In this document: piece after piece, positions 17,546 through 28,101 of the stretch
Layout of the letters: every line of letters starts with the position of its first letter
How positions within the stretch are numbered: the stretch's first letter is position 1
Origin: Diploptera punctata
Taxonomy: Eukaryota > Arthropoda > Insecta > Blattodea > Blaberidae
Direction: 5' to 3'
Length of the DNA: 64,000 nucleotides
NCBI GenBank assembly: GCA_030220185.1
Contig: JASPKZ010007303.1
Location: 1,178,001-1,242,000 of the forward strand
Program-made: the position numbers and the translations under genes
The notes under the pieces: generated by a model
What the model was told of the DNA's origin: nothing
The model's input: the letters and a program-made list of their open reading frames with translations, nothing else
Databases searched by the model: none

Positions 17546-18238
17546 TGGAAAGTGAAAAAATAAATAAAGCATACCAGCCACAAAAATGACATAAAATTAA
17601 TACAACACATAGAACAAGGATTTGACTGAACTACCTAACTTCTATGACAATCTGAATGTTACTTGAAGTTAAAAATATTTATTTATTATGTGAATATAAC
17701 AAGTGAAGAAGCCATAGCAAGAACTTGTTAATTAAAATATAACAAAATTGAATTAACATGTTATAACAATTTTTGAGCATGGAATCTGTTAATTCTAAAT
17801 TCTATATTTTTTTATTTCTGCAAGAGCATGTTCAAGATGATATTTAAAAATTGACTGTGCACTTAGAGTGGTTGATTTCAACTATAATCTTATTTTAAAT
17901 CAGTGAGTTAATGTGTTATTGCCATGATTTCTTCATTTCTAAGGATTGTTATAATTTGAAAATGCAATTTAAGCTGTATGGAATAATAAGTAAAGTAGTT
18001 GTGTATGAAATGTCGGGCTTGGGGTTGTGGGGGGAAGAGCTAACCTACATATTAACAAAAAATTATATTTTAAGAATTTGTAAATCTGTGCCAGTTGCTC
18101 TATCTATATAATATGATCGCAGCATTGCAAAATAGCATTGCTACAATGAAAACTTTTTATTCCAGCGGTACTTTGATCCAATATTTTTTCATCTTCATTA
18201 CACAGATAAAGAATTAAAAAGTATGTGATAATAATTTT
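17546..18238. other. no feature recognised
   Basis: About 690 bp of AT-rich sequence without a supported gene or repeat. The 66-codon ORF at 17911-18111 lacks recognisable motifs. Confidence 0.4.
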
Positions 18239-19305
18239 AAATGACTATTTAACTCATGCCCCAAATGGGACTCAATGGCCAATCACGTTTCAATGATTTC
18301 TGTTTTACAACCAATCAGAGTCGTGTTTCACGAAATATTTATCAGTGTTATAATTACCATATTAAAGAAAGCTCCTCCTTTTTAATATTCTGAACAGGTC
18401 TGACCATTATTTTGCAGTGACTGAGCCTGCGAGAAATACGGCTACCATATTGTATATATAGTGCATGAATGTCAACACATGCCGCATGCGGGAGTTAATA
18501 TAAAAACATTTGTAGCAATTGATTATACCACCAAAAAAAGAAACCACTGTTTGCACTTTCTTAAATGTATTTTTTCCCAGGTAACAATCCAGAAAAATAT
18601 AATTGTCATATTTACATCATACGACGTCAGAAATGAATTAATATACAGTTTGATGTGTTTAATTTTTTCTCCACTAGGGAGCATTCTTACAATATTGCGT
18701 TCCTTTGGCAATAAATAGTATGATCTGGTTGCAGTGATGAACAAAAAAAGCAGATGAAGCGTACCTATCGCTTCTCATTTGTTTTCAAACATCGCCGTTT
18801 ACATTAAATATATAAATATTTTAAAATAAAGGTAAAGGTAAAGTGATCCCACAACAGGCCTCAGGAGGCCCTTGGGGTAGTAGGAGGTTAAGGCTCCCAC
18901 TTTTTCTAGACAATCGGCACTTTATGTCAGCTGGGTTGTCAGCCCTGCGTGACGGCCGCCTTTACCCCAGAACAAGCGTCTGGCACTCATTTCAGTTAGA
19001 GGCTGAGTCGACCCCAGGGCCACAGTGCCGCCAGAGGGTTTGGGTCAGTTTAAAAATCCTGACCCCAACGGGACTTGAACCCTCGACCCTCCGGCTTGTA
19101 GCTCAGTGCCTTAACCACTACGCTATGGCGTGCCAAATAACTATAGTTAAATAATGATTTGTGAGTAAACAGCTTAATTTTATTCGTTAAATAGTCCTAA
19201 CAAATGCCATTCTTGATTTCCAAATTCTCTAGATAAATTCACTCGTCACTTCGTGAGTCGTGAATTTATCGATAATTTGGAAATCACTTGTGATATTACT
19301 TATGA
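18239..19305 (+). mobile_element. N1 repeat, second copy, carrying a SINE
   Basis: Aligns along its length with 2937-3700, including the terminal palindrome at 19208-19300. The extra 300 bp is the SINE at 18834-19135. Confidence 0.75.
18834..19135 (-). mobile_element. tRNA-headed SINE with (ACCTTT)n tail
   Basis: Minus strand begins GGCACGCCATAGCGTAGTGG, with A box AGCGTAGTGGTTAAGG and B box GGTTCAAGTCC, then a 200-bp body and a CTTTACCTTTACCTTT end. AAATAA is repeated on both sides. The empty site is visible in the first N1 copy near 3525. An older copy lies at 42165-42440. Confidence 0.8.
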
Positions 19306-19354
19306 AAATTTAAATTGTACATTTAATTTACAATTTATTAGTGTAGTAATAATT

Positions 19355-20200
19355 GCTATTACTCGGCAGATAAGACGATAGTTGAACCAGAAGAAAAAGC
19401 CCCTAAAATCCAGGGTCGTCTTATAGGACAGATACAAAAAAATTAGATTGAAATTTATATACATTGAAACCATTATAAAATGAAAAAAACAACCACTGAT
19501 TGCGACTGACGTAATGATGCACGGTAACAAACCGATCAGTTGTCATGTGGGGGGGGGAACTATTTGAGATTTAGTGAATCCCCGTGAGTACAGCTACTAT
19601 CAAACCAGTCCTGAAAACATCCGGTTATTCATTTCTTTTGCAGTCTGTTTTGTGTAGTAAATAAACATGGACATTATTGCTTATATTGCATTGTTTCTTT
19701 TAATTATTAATATAGTTATTATTACTATGCATGCTGCAAAGGGCACTGTATAACATTTAAATACGCGAATAACTTGTATCTCTGGGTTTGATAGTAGCAT
19801 AACAAGAAATTTCTCACGTGGCAAGTCCTCCTTTCTTATCATAACAATCTCCTTTCCCCTCTACCGCCTTCCATGCGACAGGTCTTATCTCTCGTGCTAG
19901 TACAATGTATCAAAAGTGTTGCCGGTTGAATGAAAGTAAAATGTATTTATTTATCATAATGAGAGGTTAAAATATTAACAATATATAACATAAAATTTAA
20001 TTTGAAAAATTATGAATACGGTAATTTTGTATATGCTATACAGTAAGCTAGTAATGATCGCTGATCTAAACCTAAACTAGGCCGTTGATAGTTTGGGGGT
20101 CGTCTTATAGGACAGATATATGCTAAAACTATAAAACTTTGACAAAAATCTATACCTCGTCTTATCTGAAGGTCGCCTTATCTGCCAAGATATACAGTAG
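19355..20200. mobile_element. pogo/Tigger-like non-autonomous element
   Basis: GGCAGATAAGACGA at the left and, inverted, TTGGCAGATAAGGCGACC at the right; a second internal inverted word GTCGTCTTATAGGACAGAT occurs at 19407 and 20100. No coding sequence recognised. Family placement is a guess from the termini. Confidence 0.4.
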
Positions 20201-20206
20201 TTTAAT

Positions 20207-20425
20207 TTTTAATGAGTTGGATATTTTGATTCACCTCATATTTCTTGATTTTTATGCAGACGTAGGTTTTGTCGCTTTTGCGTGACATTGTCGATGCTTC
20301 CAACTGTCATGCAAAAGCAACGAAACCTAGGTCTGTATAAAAATCAAGAAATATGAGGTGAGTCAAAATATCCAACTCATTAATAATTAAAAGAAACCTC
20401 ATAGTGTTATTTCCTACATATATTA
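20207..20425 (+). mobile_element. PLE foldback copy (TTTCTTG family)
   Basis: Arms share CTCATATTTCTTG; right-hand tail ACCTCATAGTG and TTATTTCCTA. GAAACC-TA-GGTC is intact and ACCTAGGT is a palindrome, but the CTGANGA core is not recognisable (TCGACAA in its place). A longer copy lies at 41546-41870. No duplication found. Confidence 0.7.
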
Positions 20426-20797
20426 AATAAATGTTATTAGTTTTCTTTCTTCACCAATCCTGAAATGTATTCTTTTCGAAGGAAAGAAAAGCTGTGGTAA
20501 ATTTATGGCATGGATAAGAACCTCAAGCTTGAAATAAGGAGTCTGAGCAAAATTTGTCGGTACTTTCTTATAAAGATGCAAGTTATGGTGCTAAATAACC
20601 TGAGATATTCAAGAGAATTATTAAATAAAATACTAACTCATTAACAAACAAAATTATGCACTTTGCTCATTGTGTTCTAATTTAAGGGAAAGAAGGTCCT
20701 AACCCAGTTTTTTAAAATATTTTATTGATTTTGTTTACAAATAAACTTCCTTTAAAATAGTTTTTTTAAAATTATTATTCAATGCCACCACCTTGTC
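20426..20797. other. no feature recognised
   Basis: AT-rich spacer; no supported gene or repeat. Confidence 0.4.
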
Positions 20798-21142
20798 ATT
20801 TCGACATTCTGGTATGCTCTCCTGGCATGGCATTATTGTAACTCACATCTGAGGTTGGGGCACTTGGAAGGTGGGGTTACACTGCCTCGATGATATATGA
20901 TAGGTGATGATGATAATGATGCACCAGGAGAGGCCTTAATCCAAACTTAATGAATATGTTAATGATGATAATGATGGCTAGATGATGTTTGGGCCTTAAA
21001 GTTTCCTGACATTTGTCTTATAGGTGAGGAAAAACCCCGAAAAAAAACCATCATCCAGAAAACTGTCCTGACTGGGGATCGAATCCAGGCCTGTTGCATG
21101 ACTAAGGCAGCACGCTATCTCGAGACCACAGTGGTGGACTCC
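20798..21142 (-). mobile_element. tRNA-headed SINE (CTGTGGTCTCGAG family)
   Basis: Minus strand: CCACTGTGGTCTCGAGATAG head, B box GATTCGATCCCC-like, the shared body phrase CCTCACCTATAAGACAAATG and an ACCCCACCTTCCAAG 3' section. Other copies: 41222-41545, 46246-46555, 53165-53320, 61948-62292, 63668-63885. Confidence 0.7.
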
Positions 21143-21329
21143 TTTATAATAGCAATTCAGATTAAAAATATCTTAAATGAAAAATATAAAATAATTGATA
21201 AAAGTGAATTTGTTATTTATAACTCACTTCATGTTTTTCTTTCTTATCTGGGACATGTTTTAAAGGACATTTCCTCCATTTTCAACAAAAATAAATTATT
21301 TAAACAATACATTTATTGATGTTTTTATT

Positions 21330-21525
21330 ATTAATTTAACACTTCTCACTGAAGGATAAATTATATTTGAAGAGAAAAATTTTTGCCTAGACCGCAAATT
21401 TTGCATCTAGATCGCAACTTGCCTCAGTAGATCAGTTGGTAGAGCATTTGGCCAGGAAAGCCAAAGGTCCCGGGTTCGAGTCTTGGTCTAGGTGAAAATT
21501 TTTCTCTTCAAATATAATACATTTA
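21330..21525 (+). mobile_element. tRNA-containing foldback, family 1
   Basis: The left arm is a stub (TTATATTTGAAGAGAAAAA, then CCTAGACCGCAAATTT) and the right arm a complete tRNA-like copy ending TTTTTCTCTTCAAATATAA. No tail or duplication found. Confidence 0.6.
21421..21493 (+). other. tRNA-like sequence in a foldback arm
   Basis: GCCTCAGTAGATCAGTTGGT ... GGTTCGAGTC ... GGTCTAGGT; A box has one change. Same anticodon-arm layout as 2101-2173. Confidence 0.6.
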
Positions 21526-21966
21526 TTATTGTCATGATATTGTAGAATTTTCTAAACTTTCAAATAGCTTTTCTCAAAAGTACTTTTCTGTAATTTAGCT
21601 CTTTGTTTTCCCAAGCTCTTCAAATGTTAAAAAGTTCAATAAGAGGATACAATATTGAGAGAATTACAGATCATGATACTTAATATAAATTGAAGAAATT
21701 TTCATTCATGTGTACTGGTATATATTTTAAAATATGTTTTCATAAGTTTGTTGAAGATTGATGCTAGATTAGATCAATCTGGTTTCTTTAAGTGAATAGA
21801 TGATTTTTTAAAATTTTCTTTCTACTTTTTAACAAAAATACAGCAAACAAAAAAAAAATTGAATACTTTTAAGGTGAAGAAAAAATTGAGCCTTCAACCT
21901 ATCATGCAATGTAGACATTGTAAAAACTACAGTGTCTTCAGAAAAATATCACACTATCATTTTGAA
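21526..21966. other. no feature recognised
   Basis: AT-rich with no supported gene or repeat. Confidence 0.4.
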
Positions 21967-22310
21967 GTCGGCTGTGGTGGTCTAGTGGTTACATTCTTTG
22001 CCTCTAATCCTGAGGGTCATGGTTTCAAACCCAGCTGATGTTGATGGATTTCTTAGGATGGAAAAATTCCAAGTAACAAGTCTTAGAGAAGGTACTTTAA
22101 GTCATGGGTCCCAGGTCTGAATTTTCATGCTTGTAAAAGAACCTTCAGCCTGAAAAAAGGGGCATGTAAGCAAAATTTACCCATCTTCATCGTCCTAGCA
22201 ATACCTTATTTGCCTAGTAGATGTCAAATTGGATTAGTATGCTATCCACATGACATCTGTAGGGATATAAGTATAACTTCATTGTCTAGTTAAGAAACTT
22301 CCCACTTGGG
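21967..22310 (+). mobile_element. tRNA-headed SINE (GTGGTCTAGTGGTT family)
   Basis: Head with A box GTGGTCTAGTGGTTA and a B-box-like GGTTTCAAACCC, then body phrases ATGGATTTCTTAGGATGG and TCATGGGTCCCAGG. Further copies: 36398-36700, 41055-41221 and 45360-45545 (inverted). Confidence 0.7.
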
Positions 22311-22569
22311 AAGCACCTAAGTCCCTGCAATGGGACAAACAGCATAACAATAGTAGTAGTATCATTTTGAAAATATATATAATGGTAAGACAGCCTGACA
22401 ACTTTGTTATGGCATGCAGCATCACTTAGCATATTTACTTTACTTTTAGTCATGACATAATTATTATGTTTGTTCACTGATGAATTCAGTTTATTTATAA
22501 ATGTCATATCTTGTTATTGCATGATAGTGTGGATACTGTTCAATAAATTTTGAAAATGTAAGTAAAATT

Positions 22570-23285
22570 TTATCATATTTGAAGAGAAAATTATACACTC
22601 AAACTGGGGTTTGAACCCAGGAGCTTTTGCACTCTAGTCAAATGCTCTACCAACTGAGCTACCTGAAAAACTCCAATCTAAATGCAAATCTTTACCTTAT
22701 ATATGCTGTTAATCCCGTGCAGTGAATGCTATGAAGCCATTGCTTCTATCTTGCAAATGATTGGGAATTTTACATTACATTATAAAGCGAGTATGGCTTC
22801 TTTCAATGTCTTTCTTTAATTTTATCATCTCACCTCACATTCTTCTTCTTCTTAGACCAGTATTTTCACAACTGTCGTTTTGTCGTCTTAAAGAGCTACC
22901 CCCTGCTCCCTCTGTTGGTCAAATGAAGAACCTCAAAATCAAATAATTTTCCGTTTGAATTTCAAAGTTCATTAATTTCTCCTTTCCATTTTTTGAATGT
23001 AGATTTTTTTTCCCAAACCATGAGTTTTTTTTTTGGTTTTTCTATTTGTTTTAATAATCTAGTCTTTCTTTTGATAAGATGTTTTTCTGACATGCATGGG
23101 CTGCTACTGCAGATTTTTCTACTTCCACATTCTGGACATTCCTGAGATGTTCTTTCATACTGGTTTTTAAATTTGTCTTTGTTTTCCCTATGTAGACTTT
23201 TTCGCATTCTCTGCATTTAATCTGATAAATCCCTGATTTGTTTTCTTCTTCTGTTTTCTCATTTATTGGATCTAATTAATCTAAC
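22570..23285 (-). mobile_element. PLE followed by a tRNA-like unit
   Basis: Minus-strand order: GIY-YIG coding remnant (23275 to 22960), GAATGTGAGGTGAGATG near 22840, a tail GCTTTATAATGTAATG...TTCCC near 22755-22795, a leader with AACAGCATATATAAG, a tRNA-like block (22665 to 22596) and TTTTCTCTTCAAATAT. It links PLE tail and tRNA-like unit on one strand. Boundaries approximate; no duplication found. Confidence 0.6.
22960..23275 (-). pseudogene. PLE GIY-YIG endonuclease fragment with GIY and YIG motifs
   Basis: The minus strand reads KSGIYQIKCRECEKVYIGKT, the two defining GIY and YIG motifs with the Cys pair between them that is typical of Penelope-like proteins. EHLRN, then VEKSAVAAHAC follow, and after a frame break MVWEKK and MNFEI. 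It confirms that the shorter MNFEIP-type fragments elsewhere are PLE. Stops and frameshifts make it non-functional. Confidence 0.8.
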
Positions 23286-23509
23286 AGTGCTGAATTTTTT
23301 TTTTTTCCAGTGCTAATCATATGTTGAAATAAAAAAAAAGCTTATGGTGCTTCAATAGATGATATTTAAATTTCTTGAATTTTATGTTTTATTCTTTTAG
23401 AAGTGTACTTTGGTTAATAAATTTTTGTCTTTTGAACTTGTTTATTTTCTTGTGTAAGAAGAAGAAAATAAGGCAAGGTGATAAAATTTTACTTAAATAA
23501 ATAATACAT
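23286..23509. other. unassigned, ends in PLE-like tail
   Basis: T-rich; at 23465-23515 AGGTGATAAAATTTTACTTAAATAAATAAT resembles the 3' end of the PLE at 36755-36905. Confidence 0.3.
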
Positions 23510-23665
23510 CGTAATTTTTAATTAAAATTACAGTGGGAGGAAACACTATGAGGTATTTACATTAATAAATGAGTTGGAGAAAATATTTTAACATCTCACC
23601 TCACAAAGTTGTCATGATACCGGTTTCTATCTTCAGTTAAATTCCAACTGTTGAAATTTCGTCGT
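23510..23665 (-). mobile_element. PLE fragment, second copy of 12665-12862 family
   Basis: GGAAACACTATGAGGTATTT tail, arms with GAGTTGGAGAAAAT. In the hammerhead region CTGAAGA is joined almost directly to GAAACCGGTA, so helix II has been deleted and the ribozyme is dead. Confidence 0.65.
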
Positions 23666-23689
23666 TACATCGTCTTTTGAACTTTGTTC

Positions 23690-24058
23690 CATCATCAATA
23701 TACCTTCATGGAAATGTTTGACATATTCATCACTTATGTCACCACAATTTGAAGGGAAGACATCAAGGTGTGAATGCAAAAAAGTTTATTTTTCATGATT
23801 TTTTAACATATTGGACCTGAACTGTTTATACGAGTCCATTAGATCTACAATTTCTTTGAAATTTTCAGCTTTGAATATTCTTAAAGAATTTTCATAATAC
23901 TAATTTCTCCTTGTCACCTAGCTCTGCTTCAAACTGATGGTCTTTTAAAATATCTCTGATTCGTGGAGCAACGTACATTGCTGCTTTTAGTTTTTCAAAA
24001 CTTAGTTAGCCAAATGTTTCAAGCAAGTGATTGAATGCACTCCATGGTATCTTTACCT
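23690..24058 (-). pseudogene. transposon-derived protein fragment (LHSHLD..P type)
   Basis: The minus strand, with frame breaks, reads KLKAAMYVAPRIRDILKDHQ and later FLHSHLDVFPSNCGDISDEY and HFHEGILMMEQ. The LHSHLDxFPxNxGxxSDE run is common in repetitive arthropod proteins of presumed transposon origin. No full ORF. Confidence 0.5.
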
Positions 24059-24059
24059 T

Positions 24060-25690
24060 GTCGTGGTGGAGTGACTTGCGTGTTTAAATGACCTCTAGAG
24101 CTATACTGGTGGTAACATTGCTGCCAAAAGAGTTAACCATTTTGGACAGGTTGAAAGTGATAAGCCTGATGAAAAAAAGTATCTTGGTCGAAAGAGTGAT
24201 AATCTTTCACTGTAAAAATACAACCATCAAGAAATGCAAACATGGGTTCCACTAGGGTAAAATTTTCCATAGGTAAATTAGTCCCCCATTTTTTTCTCAG
24301 GGACCACATGGAATCAATGCCAAAGGCTCAAACACAGGGAATGTTCCTAGGAATATGGAATGTTAGTGCCCAATACAATAGCGAGCACTGCAGATATTAA
24401 CTTGGGAATTAGACAAATCATCCATGGATATAGTAGCTTTCAAGGAAGTTAGATGACCAGGAGAAGGTAGTCAGGAATCAGGAAGCTTTGCATTATACTA
24501 TGGGGGTGCAGCAAGACCTGAATTTGGAACAGGCTTTTTAGTCCGAAGGAGGATTCTCTCCACTATCCGAGATATTAAGTGTGTCAGCAATAGAATAACA
24601 TATAATTCTAAAGGGCAAACAACATGATTTTGTAATTGTAAATGTACATAGTCCCACAGAAGATACGGATGACAAAATCAAGGATGAGTTCTATGAAGAA
24701 TTATAATGCTTATGTGATATTCTTTCATGATATCATATGCAAATTGTCTTAGGAGATTTTAATGCAAAAGTAGGACATGAAGATATACTCAGGAACAATA
24801 GGCAAATTGGGAAGATAGTAACGACAATGGGGATAAATTAGTCACCTTTTCCACATCAAAAATCTTATTGTTAAGAGCACAACATTCCAGCATAAGGATA
24901 TTCATAAATATACCTGGACATTTCCAGATGGTGAAACTTGGAACCAGATAGATCATGTATTACTGGACAAATGCTGGCACAGTAGTATAATCAATGTTAG
25001 ATCAGTTTCAGACATTGAAGACTGCAATTTGGATCATCATCTGGTCAGGGTGAAAATCAGATAATGGTTATCGAACATGAGAGGAACAAACACTAAAGAT
25101 GATTTTTGAAAAATTTTAATTAAAAAACTTGAAAAATGATGAATTGCAGCAAGAATACCAAATCAAAGTTGATAATAGATTTGAAATACTGGAATCTTCA
25201 GATGAGAATTGGGTAACCGAAGAAGAAACTGATATAAATAAAGAATGGGAGCTAAAGAGATGCTATTAAATTGTCAACATCGGAAAGCATTGGTTATTTA
25301 AAAAAGAGGCAAAACAAGAAATGGTTTGATAAGGAATGTGCTACCATTGTAAAGAAAAGAAAGCAAGCAAAAATTAATTGGTTGCACGAGCTAAATGAAG
25401 TAAGTTTAGAAAAATTGGGTAGTATTAGATGGGAAACCACCAGGTTATTAAAGAATAAAAAGAGGGAATATTTGAGAGAGAAGATTAATATCTTGAAATT
25501 AATGCAAAAAATAGGAACATCAGAGAATTATATCAGGGAATCAGGATAGAGAAGAAAGGGTTTCAGGCTAGAACAAACATAATTAGGAACAAAAATGGGG
25601 ATATGTTTGCAGACTCCAAGAGTATATTAAATGGATGGAACAGTTCAACTCTGAAGAGCTAAAGCCATCTGAAATAGTTGCTGTTTCTGA
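24060..25690 (+). pseudogene. LINE 5' region and endonuclease, badly decayed
   Basis: Starts with CATGGTATCTTTACCTTGTC (also at 43475). Later frames give GIWNVSAQYNSEHCRY-like opening, KEVR.PGEGSQES, LGDFNAKVGHED with breaks, and FPDGETWNQIDHVL ... DCNLDHHLVRVKI, the order of an APE-type endonuclease. The 92-codon frame at 25271-25549 belongs to the linker before the reverse transcriptase. No RT motifs remain. Confidence 0.6.
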
Positions 25691-25754
25691 ATTATAGTTG
25701 ACAGAACATAAAACTAGTGATATTATTCTATATTGTGTGTATTTTATTGATACT

Positions 25755-26085
25755 TCTTTAGAAAATTGTTTTGCACTGCAGTTGAGTGGTCTAAAATATT
25801 ATTTGCGCAGAGCTATGAGATGCCCATGAGGGAAGAAATTTTCTCAATAAATTTTGGCCAGTGAATGGGATAGGTTTTGTGAGAAATTTTTGTAGCCACA
25901 ATCCCACAATATATAGAGACTCCAGGTGGAGAAACTGCTATAATGGCTGGGGAACCCAAATTGCTGACCACATGTCACATCTATATTGCCTGGATGATCA
26001 TCCACTTTAATGTTTAATACATTATATGTAGGGCCAGTAGCCAGCAGCCAAGAGTCTTTAAGGACTGTCGTGCCATAGAATTTTT
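25755..26085 (+). mobile_element. tRNA-headed SINE (ATGCTGACCACATGTCAC family)
   Basis: Phrases GAAGAAATTTTCTCA.., GAGACTCCAGGTGGAGAAA, CTGACCACATGTCACATCTA match the better copy at 40434-40776 (inverted). Also at 43024-43445, 46765-46999/49442-49510. Confidence 0.65.
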
Positions 26086-26741
26086 TCTTTAGAAAATTAC
26101 AAAAACTTAAATTTTTGAGATAACATTTATTCTAAAATCATTTTGAATTACTTCCTAAAAATAAATTATTCACTTGTAAGTTCACCTAAAAAGGAGACAG
26201 TATTTTATTTTTAACAAACAGCAAATTATGTCAGTTATTTCAATGAACTTGTATGTGTGTGTGTGTGTTCTAAGATACCCAAGGCACTTCTCGTGCTTCG
26301 AGTTCTGCACTAGGTGGATAAATGACATTAAACTCAGTGAACTTAATATTATTGATTTAAAATATATGAAAGGAAATAATTTGCACTTAAAATACATCTG
26401 AAGTGTTGTCAAAACCGACTGAGTTGGCTCAGATGGTAGTATAAACACATAACAAACACAATGATAGGTACATGCAGCCTGCCAACCATGTTCAAAAATA
26501 CTGTATACTCTTAGATGTTAAAGCATGTGTATGAGGGGCAAAAAAAATGAGTTGGAAAAAAAAACTGTGTATTTTTTTTTAGGCGAGTAATAAAATGTTT
26601 TACAATATTATTGCGTACTTTTTTGAGTTAGGCTTATTTCAATAGGATAGCAAAGCAGGCCGTTTTTACGATTGAGCCACTGAGATCAGTCGAAAGTTGA
26701 AATTTTAGAAGTCAATGCTAGATGGAACCAGAAACGCAATG
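26086..26741. other. no gene; short (TG)n tract and AT-rich sequence
   Basis: A short TGTGTG run near 26255 and a possible SINE head (GACTGAGTTGGCTCAGATGG) near 26412. Nothing else recognised. Confidence 0.4.
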
Positions 26742-26757
26742 GATTATCGGTGGATTT

Positions 26758-27239
26758 ATAATAATAATAATAATAAATGTGCACTCAGGTTGAGCATTAG
26801 TGGTGGTTTAGTCTTTGCTGTAGTCTGTAATGGGTTTTGTCCTTTTCGCACATGTTATGATGTGGTATTTGCCGCATCTCTGTCCACACAACACACACTT
26901 GCATTCTTCGGTCGGCTCGTGGAATTTCTTGTTTGTACATATCTTGTTGTGAAATCCGTGTACTGCGAGTCGTGTTGTGACGTGTCTCTGGGGGTTGCAC
27001 TCTCTGGTCCATCTGTCGTCCAGCATGGCAGTTGTGGTGTAGAAATCTATGTCTATTTCCTTCTTCTTCCTATTTCTGATGCTTATGAATTTCTGGTATG
27101 GTTCTGTGGATTGTAGATAGAATTGGGTTCTTATGTCCTCTATGAAGTAGGTCTCTCTCATGAGTTCATAAGCAAAACGAGATGGCGCTGTTTTTCCTAT
27201 TCTCAGGATCCGTTTCATGAACATTGCTTTCACTTTTTC
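26758..27239 (-). mobile_element. 5'-truncated LINE with 16-bp duplication, upstream of SAYSD1
   Basis: GATTATCGGTGGATTT at 26742-26757 and 27240-27255. The tail is (TTA)n on the minus strand. The 141-codon frame reads MKAMFMKRILRIGKTAPSRF, TAMLDDRWTRECNPQRH, then a zinc knuckle CKCVLCGQRCGKYHIITC. Open and undamaged over its length, so this is a fairly recent insertion, about 430 bp upstream of the SAYSD1 start codon. Confidence 0.85.
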
Positions 27240-27255
27240 GATTATCGGTGGATTT

Positions 27256-27669
27256 GTTACGTTGATCAGTACCAGAGATAACCCATCAGTACTGTAAGTA
27301 CTACTATTGGTACTACTGACCTCTGTTCTACTTGCTACTAAAACTAATCCTTGTTGATCGGTTCTCTACGTTGTTGATTATGTTGGTTTTACTGCAAATT
27401 TCAGCTGGTCATACTTGTCAAAATTAATGGCCTCATTTTAAATGTGACATTTCGACAATAACATAAAATAAGTAATTTATTTGAAGTCAATTTGGCATAC
27501 ATGATTCTAAAATTAATACGTAAAAGTGCTAATGATTTCGTAAATTCCGTAATACATTTACATTTCTTTGTTCTCAATGGTCTTATCAGATATCAATAAC
27601 TGAGTGACGTAACACAGGGATTAGTTCTTTTGATCTATGGACGTGACATATCTTAAGTAAAATTCCTAG
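27256..27669 (+). promoter_or_regulatory. presumed SAYSD1 promoter and 5' untranslated region
   Basis: Unique-looking sequence between the LINE duplication and the start codon. It contains GTACTACTA / GTACTACTG repeats near 27297-27318 and no clear TATA box or initiator. Function is inferred from position only. Confidence 0.35.
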
Positions 27670-27804
27670 ATGGATGTTAAACTTGCTGAATACAGAGCAC
27701 GTAAACGAAAGGAGGAAACCAAGCAATTGATATATAATATGATATTTAACTCTCGCCTAGAAGAGGAGACAAATAACGTATCTCATCATGCAATAAATCA
27801 AGAG
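27670..27804 (+). CDS. SAYSD1: SAYSD1 homologue, exon 1
   Basis: ATG at 27670 opens MDVKLAEYRARKRKEETKQL and continues for 45 codons in a basic, helical, cytosolic segment; donor GAG|GTGAGA. The opening resembles the N-terminus of SAYSvFN-domain proteins (short acidic start, then LAEYRARK). It joins exon 34886-35236 in phase 0 to give 161 residues, close to the usual 150-185. In vertebrates SAYSD1 is a small endoplasmic-reticulum and vesicle membrane protein reported to recognise stalled, UFM1-modified ribosomes at the translocon; that role is carried over by homology only. No upstream in-frame ATG is needed to explain the protein. Confidence 0.85.
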
Positions 27805-28101
27805 GTGAGAGAATGATTTATTCGTATTCACATTGGGATAGATAACCTTTTTTTTTTTTTTTACGGCGGCTAAAATTAATAAAACAATGTATATTATTGT
27901 TATAAAATGTTTGCAATGTAACTGTAAAATTTATTAAAAGACTATGGTTATGAAATAGGCATATTCTTAAGTTTGTTGTACCCCTGTGATTATAATACTC
28001 CGGAGATAAACTCATTGGTAAAGAACAGTTTTCAGCAATTTAATTTTCGAGAGAAGTTAAATTTTCTCTTTCTTTCAACAATATTTCCTTATTTAAATTA
28101 A

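Noticed and set aside
17911..18111. 66-codon ORF as a small gene
   Set aside because: No motif, no supporting signals, AT-rich spacer.
26715..27116. 133-codon + strand ORF
   Set aside because: Antisense of the zinc-knuckle LINE fragment, which explains the open frame.
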